A DNA stretch of 64,000 nt from Duncaniella muris (GTDB lineage Bacteria > Bacteroidota > Bacteroidia > Bacteroidales > Muribaculaceae): contig NZ_PUEC01000007.1 of the NCBI RefSeq assembly GCF_003024805.1, positions 38,175 to 102,174 on the forward strand, in the 5' to 3' direction. The notes under the pieces were generated by a model. That model was not told the origin of the DNA. It did not search any database and worked only from the letters and a program-made list of their open reading frames with translations. A program made the translations under genes and the position numbers. Positions 51,180 through 61,400 of the stretch are shown piece by piece (within the stretch, counting starts at the first letter, position 1; every line of letters starts with the position of its first letter).

Positions 51180-52190
51180 TTATCTGATCGCAACTTTGCG
51201 GACTACAGTCTGCGTCTCACCATATGCCTTTACTATATAAAGCCCCGGAGCTACGCGAACACAATCAGCAGCATCGGCAACTTTCATCCCGGCCATATTG
51301 TAGACCTCGATCCGGCTCACGCCGTCAGCAGAAATCATCCGGTCGGAAGTGTGGATTCTGACTCCGTTGTCAGAGACAATTGATTCTATACCTGTAGTTG
51401 TGTCTTCAAGTTCGCTTTCTATATATGCCTTTACTTTTTTCCCGATTGCAGCGCTTGTAGCAGCCGTAAACTCCCCGGCAGAATCATAACCGTGTTTTGA
51501 GATGGATGTAACACCTATATAATTGAATGTGGCAGTCGCATCATTGCCAAGGACACCCTGAGCCGCGCCGGCATTATCTGCAGAGTGGTTGAGTCTGATG
51601 CCAAGATAAGAGAAGCCCCACGCATCCTGATCGTCATACTTGAACGATTTGTTGTTTGCAAACGAGGATGGGAGTTCAAATTCTTCACTCCAGTCAGGAG
51701 TGGCTGTAGGGCTTAGAGGGTGTTTCATAGCAATAGTTAAAATTCGAGCGAAAGATTTGAGATGGATATGGCTCTGAATTGAAGGAGCATAGCGAGCTAT
51801 GTGACTGAGATGAAGAGCCATAGACGCTCAAAGCTTTCGGAGGCGATTGTATTGTCTTTTTGTAAATATAGTATTCCATTTGTGAAAAATTTTGAGTTAC
51901 CTGAGCCTTGGTGTCTCTTTTGCTAAATTGTTGAAGCTCGTCAGTCGCATAGCTCGCTATGCTTCTTCCTCCCTTCCAACAATTTATCTAAAAGATACAC
52001 CACTCAGATTTTAACTCTTGTTATGAAACACCTTCTTACATTCTCATTGGCGAGACTTGGGAGATAGCGCCAATAATAAGCCTCGGTATCAGTAGCCTGA
52101 TTATTGGTAGCATATCGGCCGGCATTTGAATTCTGGCTGGTTATGAAATACGGAGTAATGATATTGTCGTCAGAAACTACAGGGCCAAAT
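51180..52190 (-). pseudogene. C-terminal part of an exported surface protein, split by a MITE
   Basis: The 3' part (51180-51712) encodes ATATFNYIGVTSIS ... IEVYNMAGMKVADAADCVRVAPGLYIVKAYGETQTVVRKVAIR, a C-terminal sorting domain of the type-IX-secretion kind. A further minus-strand frame at 52039-52190 reads NIITPYFITSQNSNAGRY ... WRYLPSLANENV. Removing 51716-52035 with one TTA joins them in frame as SLANENVSPTATPDW. The gene is also cut off at its 5' end near 52190, where a plus-strand heparinase remnant begins. The apparent start at 51821 is inside the insertion. Confidence 0.75.
51716..52035. mobile_element. MITE-like element 1 (320 bp)
   Basis: Ends are inverted: GAGGGTGTTTCATAGCAATA on the left against GAAGGTGTTTCATAACAAGA as the complement of the right, followed by shared GTTAAAAT. 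TTA is duplicated at 51713-51715 and 52036-52038. Inner palindromes CATAGCGAGCTATG and CATAGCTCGCTATG occur. It encodes nothing. Inner parts match element 2 at 53701. Confidence 0.8.
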
Positions 52191-52862
52191 TCCGACCGTT
52201 TTAACCGCTATCTGCGAAGTTTTTTGTGGATTGACGATATCATACTTGTCATTGACGATCTTGCAAGCCATGAAGAAGGCTCCTATCAGTGGCTGTGGCA
52301 TCCTATCGGCACAACTGTCAAAAAAGGGGTTGATCTTGACATCAGAAACGGGAAAGCTCATGTAGTGCTCCGCCAGCTCTACCCCGAAACTTTGGCTCCG
52401 TCAGATTTCATCCATGATTATCCCTCCAATATGACATGGGAAATCCACAATGCTCCCGGAGAGGACAATAAAGGCGATCAGCCATACTATTCATTCCATC
52501 TGCCCAAACGCCATGACCGGGTGAAAGGGGTGACCGCACTCATCCTTGATCCGGAGAGCCAGCCAGAGATCGAACGCCGCAAGGGTGACGGTTGGATCGG
52601 AGTCAGAATCAAGTCACACGGTAAAATTACAGATGTCTATATCAACCAGCTTGCCGACGGACGGATTATGCACATGAATTCATGGATCAATCCGGACGGA
52701 TGGAATACCGATGCCTATATCACAGCGCTGACATATTCTGATGACAAACAAGCACTCCAGCACAGACCGTCACGCCATATCATCATTTATGGCAGCCGCC
52801 TCCGGCATGGAAACAGTGATCCGCTTTACTCTGAGTTGAAAAAAAACAATAAAATATGGTAA
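52190..52862 (+). pseudogene. 3' remnant of a heparinase II/III-like gene
   Basis: From about SDRFNRYLRSFLWIDDIILVIDDL the frame reads the C-terminal beta-sandwich of heparinase II/III family lyases (SYQWLWHPIG, VVLRQLYPETL, YYSFHLPKRHDRVKG, RPSRHIIIYGSR). The catalytic toroid domain is missing and the frame upstream (52104-52189) belongs to the antisense relic. It is a broken polysaccharide-lyase gene. Confidence 0.7.
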
Positions 52863-52970
52863 CGGACCGGCATTATCAGCGGGTGACTTATATGTCATTG
52901 AGAGCCATCGGATTCATATCCTTGCAAAATTTTATGGATGGAAAAATTTAGCGGATTTCTGAAAATTCCA

Positions 52971-53002
52971 TTTGGAAAATCAAACGAAATAATATAACTT
53001 TG
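52971..53002 (+). promoter_or_regulatory. Consensus promoter of the ncRNA candidate
   Basis: TTTG (52971-52974), 20 bp, TAACTTTG (52995-53002). It matches the consensus as well as the tRNA-Cys promoter does, with no ORF following. Confidence 0.85.
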
Positions 53003-53008
53003 TGTTGT

Positions 53009-53260
53009 AAAATTGAAGAGAGCTAAAAAATCCCACGCCGGAGCACGATTGGGAAACTCATCAATTATTCTTGAAATACCGAGACAAGCTTAGTCGCCCG
53101 ATGGCGGGCCTCATCCCCTTTCGGGGAGGCGTAATTGCCCGGAGGATTACAAAGGTCGGCGAGCACTCAAATCCTGTCATTCGGAGTTTCATCATCTTCC
53201 TCCGGCGTGGTTCTTATAAGGTCGGCTTCGCTCACAATCCGAGCGAAGCCGGCTGTTTTT
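53009..53260 (+). ncRNA. Structured small RNA candidate, 6S-like
   Basis: Between a consensus promoter and a strong terminator is about 250 nt without a convincing gene. Nested long-range helices can form: CCACGCCGGAG (53033-53043) with CTCCGGCGTGG (53200-53210), GAAACTC (53053-53059) with GAGTTTC (53184-53190), CCGAGACA (53079-53086) with TGTC-AT-TCGG (53175-53184), and GCTTAGTCG (53088-53096) with CGGCGAGC (53157-53164, one bulged A). Inner hairpins include CCCC-TTTC-GGGG. The closed rod is 178 nt, close to 6S RNA size and shape. 6S identity is a guess; a structured RNA is well supported. Confidence 0.7.
53221..53260 (+). terminator. Intrinsic terminator of the ncRNA
   Basis: GTCGGCTTCGCTC (53221-53233) pairs with GAGCGAAGCCGGC (53241-53253), 13 bp with one wobble, and five T follow. 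Confidence 0.9.
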
Positions 53261-53319
53261 CTATGCGGATACGCCCAGATGAAACGGCCTTACAGAATTT
53301 TTCTAACGGGTTTGAAAGT

Positions 53320-53384
53320 GATTCCGGGTCAGCGGATTTTTCCGGTGGGCGGAAGGGGATGTCGGAGCATAGTGTTATCTTGGC
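53320..53384 (+). repeat. IS-end relic, copy B
   Basis: Matches 46765-46832 at most positions and ends 3 bp before the ATG of the transposase fragment. It is probably the IS leader, with TTATCTTGG as a weak -7 box. Confidence 0.6.
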
Positions 53385-53387
53385 AAA

Positions 53388-53669
53388 ATGAAACCAGACC
53401 AACTACTCAGATCCATCCTCCCCGAAGTCCTGATAGACAACTTCGACATTGACCGCTTTGAAAAAAGCGAGAGCCGTTTCGACATTTGGCTTGATGAGAA
53501 GAATGAACAACTTAGCGAAGACAAGTACAATAAAAACATAATCTGCTACGGTTTTGGTGATTACCGAACCATACAGGATTATCCCATAAGGGGGCGTGCC
53601 ACATACCTGCATGTGCGGAAGCGCAAGTGGCTTGACTGGAGACAGTTTGCTGGAAAGAATGAGCAATGA
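53388..53669 (+). pseudogene. Truncated ISAon1-type transposase N-terminal ORF
   Basis: 93 residues: LLRSILPEVLIDNFDIDRFE, FDIWLDEKNEQ, KNIICYGFGDYRTIQDYPIRG and TYLHVRKRKWLD match the N-terminal ORF of ISAon1-type (ISL3-like) transposases. The conserved end of this ORF and the catalytic second ORF are missing, so the element is dead. Confidence 0.75.
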
Positions 53670-53700
53670 TTGTCATATATAAGCATTTGCCATATATTTA

Positions 53701-53830
53701 GAGGTCGTTTAAAAACAATAGTTAAAATCTGAGCGAAAGTTTTGAGGTGGATATGACTCCTTCCTCATTTGCAACAATTTATCTAAAAGATAAACCACTC
53801 AGTTTTTAACTATTGGTTTTAAACGACCTC
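53701..53830. mobile_element. MITE-like element 2 (130 bp)
   Basis: Left end GAGGTCGTTTAAAAACAATA and the complement of the right end GAGGTCGTTTAAAACCAATA differ by one base; GTTAAAA follows in both. TTA flanks both sides (53698-53700, 53831-53833). The inner segments GAGCGAAAG and CAACAATTTATCTAAAAGAT are shared with element 1. Confidence 0.8.
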
Positions 53831-53854
53831 TTATATCCCGTTCCCCGATATTTA

Positions 53855-56800
53855 TTAATTCCGTGGGCGCATATCTCTCCGGATTACCAGGATCGGAAGT
53901 ATTAACAAAATAGCAAGTATTGAGACTGCCAGGCCTCCCATTGTACCTATGGCAAGCGGAAACCAGAAAGATTCTTTACTCTCGCCGATTATAAAAGGTA
54001 TGAATCCGAGGATGGTCGACATGACAGTCAGCAGTATGGGAACTATCTTGACGCGGAAAGCACGCAGATAGGTTTTCAATGGTGCCATTTGCGGATATCC
54101 GGCTTGCAATGAATTGTATTCATTGAGAATATATATCGCAGCGTTAACGGTGATGCCTGCAAGCAGTATGAAGGACGCGAAGCCTCCCTGATCAAAGTTA
54201 AGTTTGAACAGATAGAACGAGGCGAAAACTCCGATGAATGACACCGGTATGATGAAAATGATGGCAAATGGCTGTCGCAGTGAATTAAACAGTATCGAGG
54301 TTGTGAAGAATATTATGCCCATGACGAGCAACAGCAGCAAGTAATTCCCGCTTTCATCTTTGGTTTTCCACTGGCGCTGCTCTCTTTCGGCTTTATATCC
54401 CACCGGCATGAGGGCATTGATTATCTCAAGGTCGCGGTCGAGCACTTTATCGCCCTGCATGTTGGAACCTATATATTCATATTGAAGACACATCACATAT
54501 TCCTGGTTTTTCTTGACAATGTCCTGCGGGGCCTGACGTTTTTCTATCGAGCCTATATCTGACAGTTTGAATGTGCGCCCTCTGACGGTAAAAGGCTGAC
54601 GCATGAGGGTGAAAATATCGTAGGCATCCGACTGGATGGAATAGAGATTTATACGCTGCGATGTGCGGTCTACAACAATCTGACCGCAGTTGATCTCCCG
54701 ACCGAATGTCGGCTTGATTGCCGAGAATAGCTGTGTGGCTGTGATGCCGTATTTAGCCATGCGGTCCCTCTCAAAAACCAGGTGAAACTCCGTATAGTCA
54801 TCCTTCCAGTTAGAGAACTCGGATGCCACCGCCACTTCCTTGATGCGACGGTGGGTCAGCAGTGTGTCACGCATACGGTAGGCCCAGTCAGAGAGTTCGT
54901 CATAATTGTAGCCTGTCATCTTCACGCGGTAGCTTCCGGCCGTCTCTCTGACATCGTTGCTGAACCCTTGGTCTTCAAGACCATATACGCTCCATGAACC
55001 GCCACCGAGTGTAAGAGCCTTGGATATGACCTCGCCCTTCAGTTTGTAAGGGAATCCGTCATGCTGATGCCCCTCATTGAACATCACCGAAATGGATGCA
55101 CGACGGGCACTTGACACGGAAGTCTGAAACTGGCGTATTTCCTTAAACCCGCACAAATAGGCCTCCATCTGCCTTACAAGTGCGTCCATCTGCCGGAGTG
55201 TAGCTCCGTTGGGCAGAGTGGCGTTGATATGCAGAACCGGCTCACTATTGTCGCGGTCCCAATAGGAACCGTTGTAGACTTTTTCGACAAACAGTCGCAG
55301 AGTGCCACCGAGTGCAATGTCGGTCACCGGTCTGATTTTCTCCCGATATGTCGGGCTTCCGAATATGGAATTATATTTCTCTGTCCAGTATCCCTCACCT
55401 TCGATTTTATCCGGGAGCATGAACACCGGCAATCCGAAAGAGAGTATCACAATAACAATCATGGCGACCCTGAACCGCAGCATAAACCGAACTATGCTGG
55501 CATAAAGACGTGAAAGGCTCAGAGAGACCCGATGGCGCAGACTGCGGAATTTTACGTTCTTGCCATTCACCCTTTGCAGGCCAAGCCTCTCCACAAGTGC
55601 TGGCACAAGCAGCAGTGCCACCGCGAGCGAGACGGAGAGATTGATGATGACCACTGTGACAAAATCCTCCAGACTTAGGCGTGTTTTCTCGTCCATGAAA
55701 TAGACCACCGACAATGCGCCGATTGTGGTAATTGTAGCGGCAAGAATGGCGGTGAAAGCCCGCAGGTTACGCCGGCGCGTGTAGTGATCGGCCATTACAA
55801 TGAGATTGTCGATGACGAGATTGAGTGAAATTGTGATTCCTGCGAGTGTATAGAGCTGGATTTCGATGTGGGCGAGATAATAGAACACTGCCGCCACGGC
55901 AAGATTGATTGTCAGGCCTATGGTTATCATCAGCACATAGCGAAAATTGAGAGTGACAAGGCCAACGAACAGCAGGAGTATCAGCACTGTGAGTCCTGTG
56001 CGGAAATATATCTTATCGAGCTCGCCGCGAATGCTTTCGGTTGCGTCATATGACAGGTCAATCATATAGCCCTCAGGCATTACAGTCTCAAATCGGCTGA
56101 CGGCTGTCCTGATTTCTTCAGCCAGCGTAAGCTGATTGGCATCCTCCCCGGATGTAATATTTACATAGATGGAGTTAAGCCCGTTGATGCGGAAATGACT
56201 TTTAGGTGCCGCCTCGGTGTGGATGACACTCACAAGTTTATCAAGAGTGACCGATAAGCCGCTGTTCAGTCTGACGGAAATTTCCGATGGGATAAATGAG
56301 CCGGCCGTGCCATCGGTATGCAGCGATAGGCGGATGTATTCAGATTTGTCACCGTCATCGGCTATGACAGGTGCCATGCCAAGAAATTCGCTGGTATAAT
56401 GCTCGCGTATGGCCTGACGCAGATCGGACGGCGTAAGGCCGAGCGATGACAGCCTGTCTATATCGTAATGCAGCTGCCACTCCATAGGCTGCGCACCGTT
56501 GAGTTCTACCTTATATACTCCGGGGATACGGGCAAGGAGCGGTTTGAGATTTTCTTCTCCATAAGTCTGGATTTCTGACGGATTGGCCAGAGCGTTGAGA
56601 CGGTAGACCATGAATGGCCTGGAGCTCTCCTTCTCAACCGCGCGGGCCGATATGGATGGGTAGCTGACACCCTCGGGCAGTTCGCTCCATATCTGCCTGA
56701 CGAGTGTCGAGACCTCAAAACGCACCATCTCGATGTCGGCATGCTTGTCAAGGTCGATTGACACGCGGCCGCCCCCGTTGGATGATTTTGAGCTGATGCC

Positions 56801-57016
56801 TTTCACTCCACTGACACGCGCGAGCACTGATTCGATGCGTGAAGTGACCTCGGCCTCGATGGTTCTGGCCGAACTGCCCTGCATCGAGAAACTGACTGTG
56901 AGTGACGGCAGATTGCGCGAAGGAGCGAGTTTGACCGGAAGGAACGGCACAAGCGCGCATCCCACCAGCGACAGGACGATAAAAATGACTATTATGGAAA
57001 ACGATCGTGAGGCCAT
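53855..57016 (-). CDS. RND-family efflux transporter subunit 2
   Basis: 1053 residues with the RND layout: an N-terminal helix (FSIIVIFIVLSLVGCALVPF), a periplasmic porter domain, helices 2-6, a second porter domain, and helices 8-12. The fourth-helix motif GITISLNLVIDNLIVMADHY carries the proton-relay Asp with Asn in place of the second Asp. It is the last gene of the efflux operon, 3 bp after the TolC gene. It is clearly different from the RND protein at 58476, so the pump may be a heteromeric RND or two pumps sharing one outer-membrane channel. Confidence 0.88.
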   Translation of the reverse strand: MASRSFSIIVIFIVLSLVGCALVPFLPVKLAPSRNLPSLTVSFSMQGSSARTIEAEVTSRIESVLARVSGVKGISSKSSNGGGRVSIDLDKHADIEMVRFEVSTLVRQIWSELPEGVSYPSISARAVEKESSRPFMVYRLNALANPSEIQTYGEENLKPLLARIPGVYKVELNGAQPMEWQLHYDIDRLSSLGLTPSDLRQAIREHYTSEFLGMAPVIADDGDKSEYIRLSLHTDGTAGSFIPSEISVRLNSGLSVTLDKLVSVIHTEAAPKSHFRINGLNSIYVNITSGEDANQLTLAEEIRTAVSRFETVMPEGYMIDLSYDATESIRGELDKIYFRTGLTVLILLLFVGLVTLNFRYVLMITIGLTINLAVAAVFYYLAHIEIQLYTLAGITISLNLVIDNLIVMADHYTRRRNLRAFTAILAATITTIGALSVVYFMDEKTRLSLEDFVTVVIINLSVSLAVALLLVPALVERLGLQRVNGKNVKFRSLRHRVSLSLSRLYASIVRFMLRFRVAMIVIVILSFGLPVFMLPDKIEGEGYWTEKYNSIFGSPTYREKIRPVTDIALGGTLRLFVEKVYNGSYWDRDNSEPVLHINATLPNGATLRQMDALVRQMEAYLCGFKEIRQFQTSVSSARRASISVMFNEGHQHDGFPYKLKGEVISKALTLGGGSWSVYGLEDQGFSNDVRETAGSYRVKMTGYNYDELSDWAYRMRDTLLTHRRIKEVAVASEFSNWKDDYTEFHLVFERDRMAKYGITATQLFSAIKPTFGREINCGQIVVDRTSQRINLYSIQSDAYDIFTLMRQPFTVRGRTFKLSDIGSIEKRQAPQDIVKKNQEYVMCLQYEYIGSNMQGDKVLDRDLEIINALMPVGYKAEREQRQWKTKDESGNYLLLLLVMGIIFFTTSILFNSLRQPFAIIFIIPVSFIGVFASFYLFKLNFDQGGFASFILLAGITVNAAIYILNEYNSLQAGYPQMAPLKTYLRAFRVKIVPILLTVMSTILGFIPFIIGESKESFWFPLAIGTMGGLAVSILAILLILPILVIRRDMRPRN

Positions 57017-57019
57017 CTG

Positions 57020-58489
57020 TCAGTTTTTCAGCTCAAATTTCTCTGAGAGCGGCATGTCAAGTTCAAAGTCGTGTAGCGTCAGACGCCGGATTTTGTAATG
57101 GCTTAACCAATAGTTCTGGAGGGCGGCTATATAATTTTTGGCTGCTTCCTGCCGGCGGTTGAGCGAGAGGGTTATACTGTTTATATCCGCCTTGCCTATT
57201 ATGAACCGTTGCCGGGTCTGGGTGTATGCGGTCTCGGCAAGATCGAGGGCTTCAGATGCCGATGCGATCAGACGCTGACGCACTTCATAGTCGGAGACGG
57301 TCATGATAAGGTCTTCCTCCACACTGAGTTCATCCTGACGGGCGGCGATACGCGACACATTCAGATTGTTGCGGGCCATGTTGACCTTTCCCTTTCTCAC
57401 CCCCCAGTCAATAAGCGGCACTGAGATGGACACTGACACAAGATCCTGGCGAAGCGGCGAGCGGTAGGCGCCTGAAAAATCATCAGCCACCTGGTTGAAA
57501 CCAACCGAGGCGTTGACTGAGACGTTAAACCGAGACTCAACCTTGGCCCTGTTAAACTCCCTCTCACCCTCAAGTATGGTCTGGCGGTGGCCAAGCAACG
57601 TAGGGTTATTCTTTTTGGCCATTGCAAGAGCCAGATCCAACGGAATTGCTGTGGTAAGCGGACGGCCAGGCATCTTAAGTTCTATTTCGGTATTCTTATC
57701 CATGCCGAGGAACGAAGCGAGCGAAAACGATGCCCTTTTGAGCGCTATACGGCAGTTTTCAAGAGTATTGCGGGCATTAACCTTGTCGAGTTCGAGAGTG
57801 AGCAGGTCGGCACGGGAGATGGCCGCGATTTTAAAACGCCGCTCGCCGATAACGTAGAGTGTGTCGCATGAGGCCACATTCTCTTCGGCAAGACGATATT
57901 CAGCCTGAGCAAGTGCGAGGGCGAAAAAATAGGAAACAGCCTGCTCGCTGACAGATTCCATGTTGTAGATCAGTTCCTTTTTTGCTTTCTCATAGCGCAG
58001 AGGTTCTATTTTGCGCTCCCACTTGAAAGCATTAAATCCGAGCAGGTCCTGACGGTAACCTATACGCACGGGCACAGACGAATACTGAGTATATTTGTTC
58101 TGCCCGAAGTTGCGCATGTATTCGAGGTCGGTCTCAAGATATAATGAGCCCCCAAGAAGATCAAAGTTCTGAGTCACCTCCAGTCCGGCCGAAGCACTGA
58201 ACATCTGCTGCTGACGGAATATGTCGATATTCTGCTCCGAGTCATAGCGCTGGGTCATGTAGCGGTAATATCTTGCCGGTGTAGCCGTAAGCGACAGACT
58301 CGGAAGTCTGTTGGCCTTGAAGCTGACATACTGCCAATAGCTGGCCTGATACATATTACGGTATCTGAACGCCATGAGAGAGGAGTCATTGGCAAGCTCG
58401 ATTGTCTTTTCAAGTGTTAATGTCATTGCCGAGGCAGTGACAGGCATAAGCAATGCGATTATGGGCAGGAATATCTTACTTATTTTCAT
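57020..58489 (-). CDS. TolC-family outer-membrane channel
   Basis: 489 residues with a signal peptide (MKISKIFLPIIALLMPVTASA). Two TolC repeats with long amphipathic helices (LEKTIELANDSSLMAFRYRNMYQASYW; LALAMAKKNNPTLLGHRQTIL) are visible. It provides the exit duct. It overlaps the RND gene upstream by 14 bp. Confidence 0.88.
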   Translation of the reverse strand: MKISKIFLPIIALLMPVTASAMTLTLEKTIELANDSSLMAFRYRNMYQASYWQYVSFKANRLPSLSLTATPARYYRYMTQRYDSEQNIDIFRQQQMFSASAGLEVTQNFDLLGGSLYLETDLEYMRNFGQNKYTQYSSVPVRIGYRQDLLGFNAFKWERKIEPLRYEKAKKELIYNMESVSEQAVSYFFALALAQAEYRLAEENVASCDTLYVIGERRFKIAAISRADLLTLELDKVNARNTLENCRIALKRASFSLASFLGMDKNTEIELKMPGRPLTTAIPLDLALAMAKKNNPTLLGHRQTILEGEREFNRAKVESRFNVSVNASVGFNQVADDFSGAYRSPLRQDLVSVSISVPLIDWGVRKGKVNMARNNLNVSRIAARQDELSVEEDLIMTVSDYEVRQRLIASASEALDLAETAYTQTRQRFIIGKADINSITLSLNRRQEAAKNYIAALQNYWLSHYKIRRLTLHDFELDMPLSEKFELKN

Positions 58490-61400
58490 GTTTGCGATAG
58501 ATTAGCCAGTAAAACAACGGGATAACGAAGATGCTGACGATGGTGCCGACCACCATCGATCCTATCATAGCTATGGCGAGTGGCCGCTGGAGCTCAGAGC
58601 CCATATCGGACGTAAAAAGCACGGGGAGCATGGCGAAGACGGTGGTCAAGGAGGTCATGATTATGGCGCGCAGACGGCGTCGGCCCGCTGTATGTATTGC
58701 CTCTGACAGAGGCATACCCCCCTTGCGCAGTTCGTTGATGGCATCGAGTTTGAGGATTGAATCGTTGACTACGATACCACACGTCACAATTATACCTATG
58801 GCCGACATGAGATTGAGTGTCTGTCCGAAAATCATGAGGGCAAGCAGTGCGAAAAATGTGTCGACCGGAATTTCAAGCAACACTATGAGTGGCTGGAGGA
58901 AACTCTCGAACTGTGCACAGAGAATGAAATACATTAGCATGACTGACACAAGGAGTATCACCGTCAGTTCTCTCATCATGCGGGCATTACTGAAAAAACC
59001 GCCGGCAAACTCAACTTCATGAGAGCCGTCAGCAGCTACTGTCTCGCGTATGGTCTCGATGACTTTCGCTTCACGACCGGGGACTTCAAGACCTATAGGC
59101 ACATATTCGCCGGCCACGCCGGCCGTAATGGTCTTGAGATCGCGGCTGTGACCGACCGTCACGAGCGAGCGAAGTGGAATCTCAGTACGGACACCATTTT
59201 TATCGGCACGCGATCTGACGAAAGCGTTGCCAAGTATCTCGCCGACACTCTGTTCACGCCCTGATATTTCTATCGGAGTATATTCCTGATAGGAGCGGAG
59301 TGTCGACACTGTGTTGCCCTTGAATGCGGTGCGCAACGCACGCTGCACCTCGGAGTAGTCGACATTGTAGATAGCGAGAAGCGTACGATCGACCGATATG
59401 TCAATCTGCCGGCGTAACGGAACCGGTGACAGGCTCTCACCAGTTGCCTCCCCTATGCGTCCGCACAGTGATGCAAGACTGTCAATCTCGCCGGCATCTT
59501 TATTCCGGTTGCTGATTCTCGCTTCGATGTCAGCCTCGTCTGACGAAAAGATTTTTTCAAAGATATTGCCAGTTTTATGGAATGAAACTGTCGCAGACGG
59601 ATATTTGTCTCTGATACGGTCGGCAATACGATTTTGAAGCGGTGATATATCTTCAGGTCCGGAGGTTTTGAAATAAAGCTCGGCTTCAGATGTTGAAAGG
59701 TCGAAGTCGGATGACAGCATGTAATCCTGCATGCCGATATAGGCTGAACTTTCGACTGACGCAGAATCCGAGAGAGCCTCGACCCGGCTGCGGTTTGTGT
59801 CAAGATTGATATTCTCGTTCCAGTCGATGCGGACGATTGTCTCGTTGCTGTCTATCTCAGGCATGCGCTCCTGACGCATAAGCATGAACATTACGACGCA
59901 TAGCGGGACTGTGAGCAAAGTCGAGGCGATGAACGTCCATTTATGCCGGAAACAGAAATCCATCCCGCGGTCATAAAGACTGATAAAAGACTGATGAGAG
60001 GCTGGGGACTGATTCTGATTTGAATCTGCTGATTTGCCCTCTTTTATCCCCGATTTCTTATTTTCAAAAAGATAATACAGCACCGGGAGCAATGTGATCC
60101 CGACAATATAACTTGCAGCAAGACCGGCTGTGATCGAGAATGCCTGGTCAGAGAATATCGCTCCGGCGATACCGCTCATGAATATCAGCGGGACAAACAC
60201 GGCTACAGTTGTAAGCGATGATGACAGCATGGGCGTTATCATCTCGTTGGTGCCTTTGACGCAGGCATTCATAAGCCCGTTGCCGCGATGACGGAACTGG
60301 GTGATGTTTTCAGTGACTATGACGGAGTTGTCAATCATCATGCCGACGGCAAGAATCAGTCCGGCCATAGAGATGATATTGATTGACACGTTAAAGAGAT
60401 AGAAGAGCAGGAATGTAAGAATTACTCCGACTATTATACTCAATCCGATGATGAATGACGATCGCGCACTGCGCATGAAGATGAGACACACCACAAACAC
60501 GAGCAAAAGGCCCAATATGAGGTTCTGCTCAAGATTGGAGATGGTGAAGTCAAGCAGCTCGGTCTGGCTTCGGGTTTTGGAGAACTCTATTTCGGGATAG
60601 CGGTCTGAGAAATATTTTATGGTCGAGTCGAGAGCCTTGTTCATTGCATCCATGCTCTCCTCACCGTGCTTGATTATGGCAAGAGTCACAGCCCGTTTGC
60701 TGTTATGCAGTGAATAGCCGGAAGGCACACGGTTGGTCAGACTGACTTCTGCAAAATCGCCCAATTCCATAATCTTCCCGCCCTTAAGGAGCTTGATCCG
60801 CTCCACATCCCCGACAGAACGCAGAAGATTGGTGACTGTGATGTTATATTCATAGTACCCGTCGCGCACGGACATTGAACCGGGCTCGACATTGTTGGCG
60901 GTGAGAGCGGATTCAAGATCTTCGACGGTCACACCGGCTTGTGTCATACGGTCTAAATCAGGGGTGACCCGCAGAACTTTTCCAGGCACACCCGTTATGT
61001 CTACCATTGCAATCTCCGGCTGCTGTTCAAGACGGCGTCTGACAATGTTTTCGGCAATTCCTGACATGTCAAGAAATGACATTCTGCCGTTTTCGTCTCG
61101 CAGGGTCATTTGCAGATACAAGACCGGTATGTCGGTAGCGCTCGCTTTGACAGCCTTTGGTCGTGTAACGGTCTTGGGTAAGGAGTTCATTGCCGCGTCA
61201 ATCTTTTCATTGACTTCTATAAAGGCGAGGTCGGTGTTGACACCATAGTCCATTGTCAGCGAGATTATCGCCGAACCGTCGCGGGTCTCGCTCTTGATTT
61301 CGCCAAGTCCGCCGACCTGCATGAGCTGACGGCGCAAGGGTGTGACAACGGTATTTTCGAGTTCGCGCGCCGAGACATTGTCACCCGTGACCTGCACGGT

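Noticed and set aside
51713..51821. Start of the sorting-domain protein at 51821
   Set aside because: The first codons come from the MITE; the true upstream coding part is at 52039-52190.
53071..53391. 106-codon plus-strand open frame
   Set aside because: It runs through the ncRNA helices, the intrinsic terminator and the IS-end repeat, and has no domain-like sequence.
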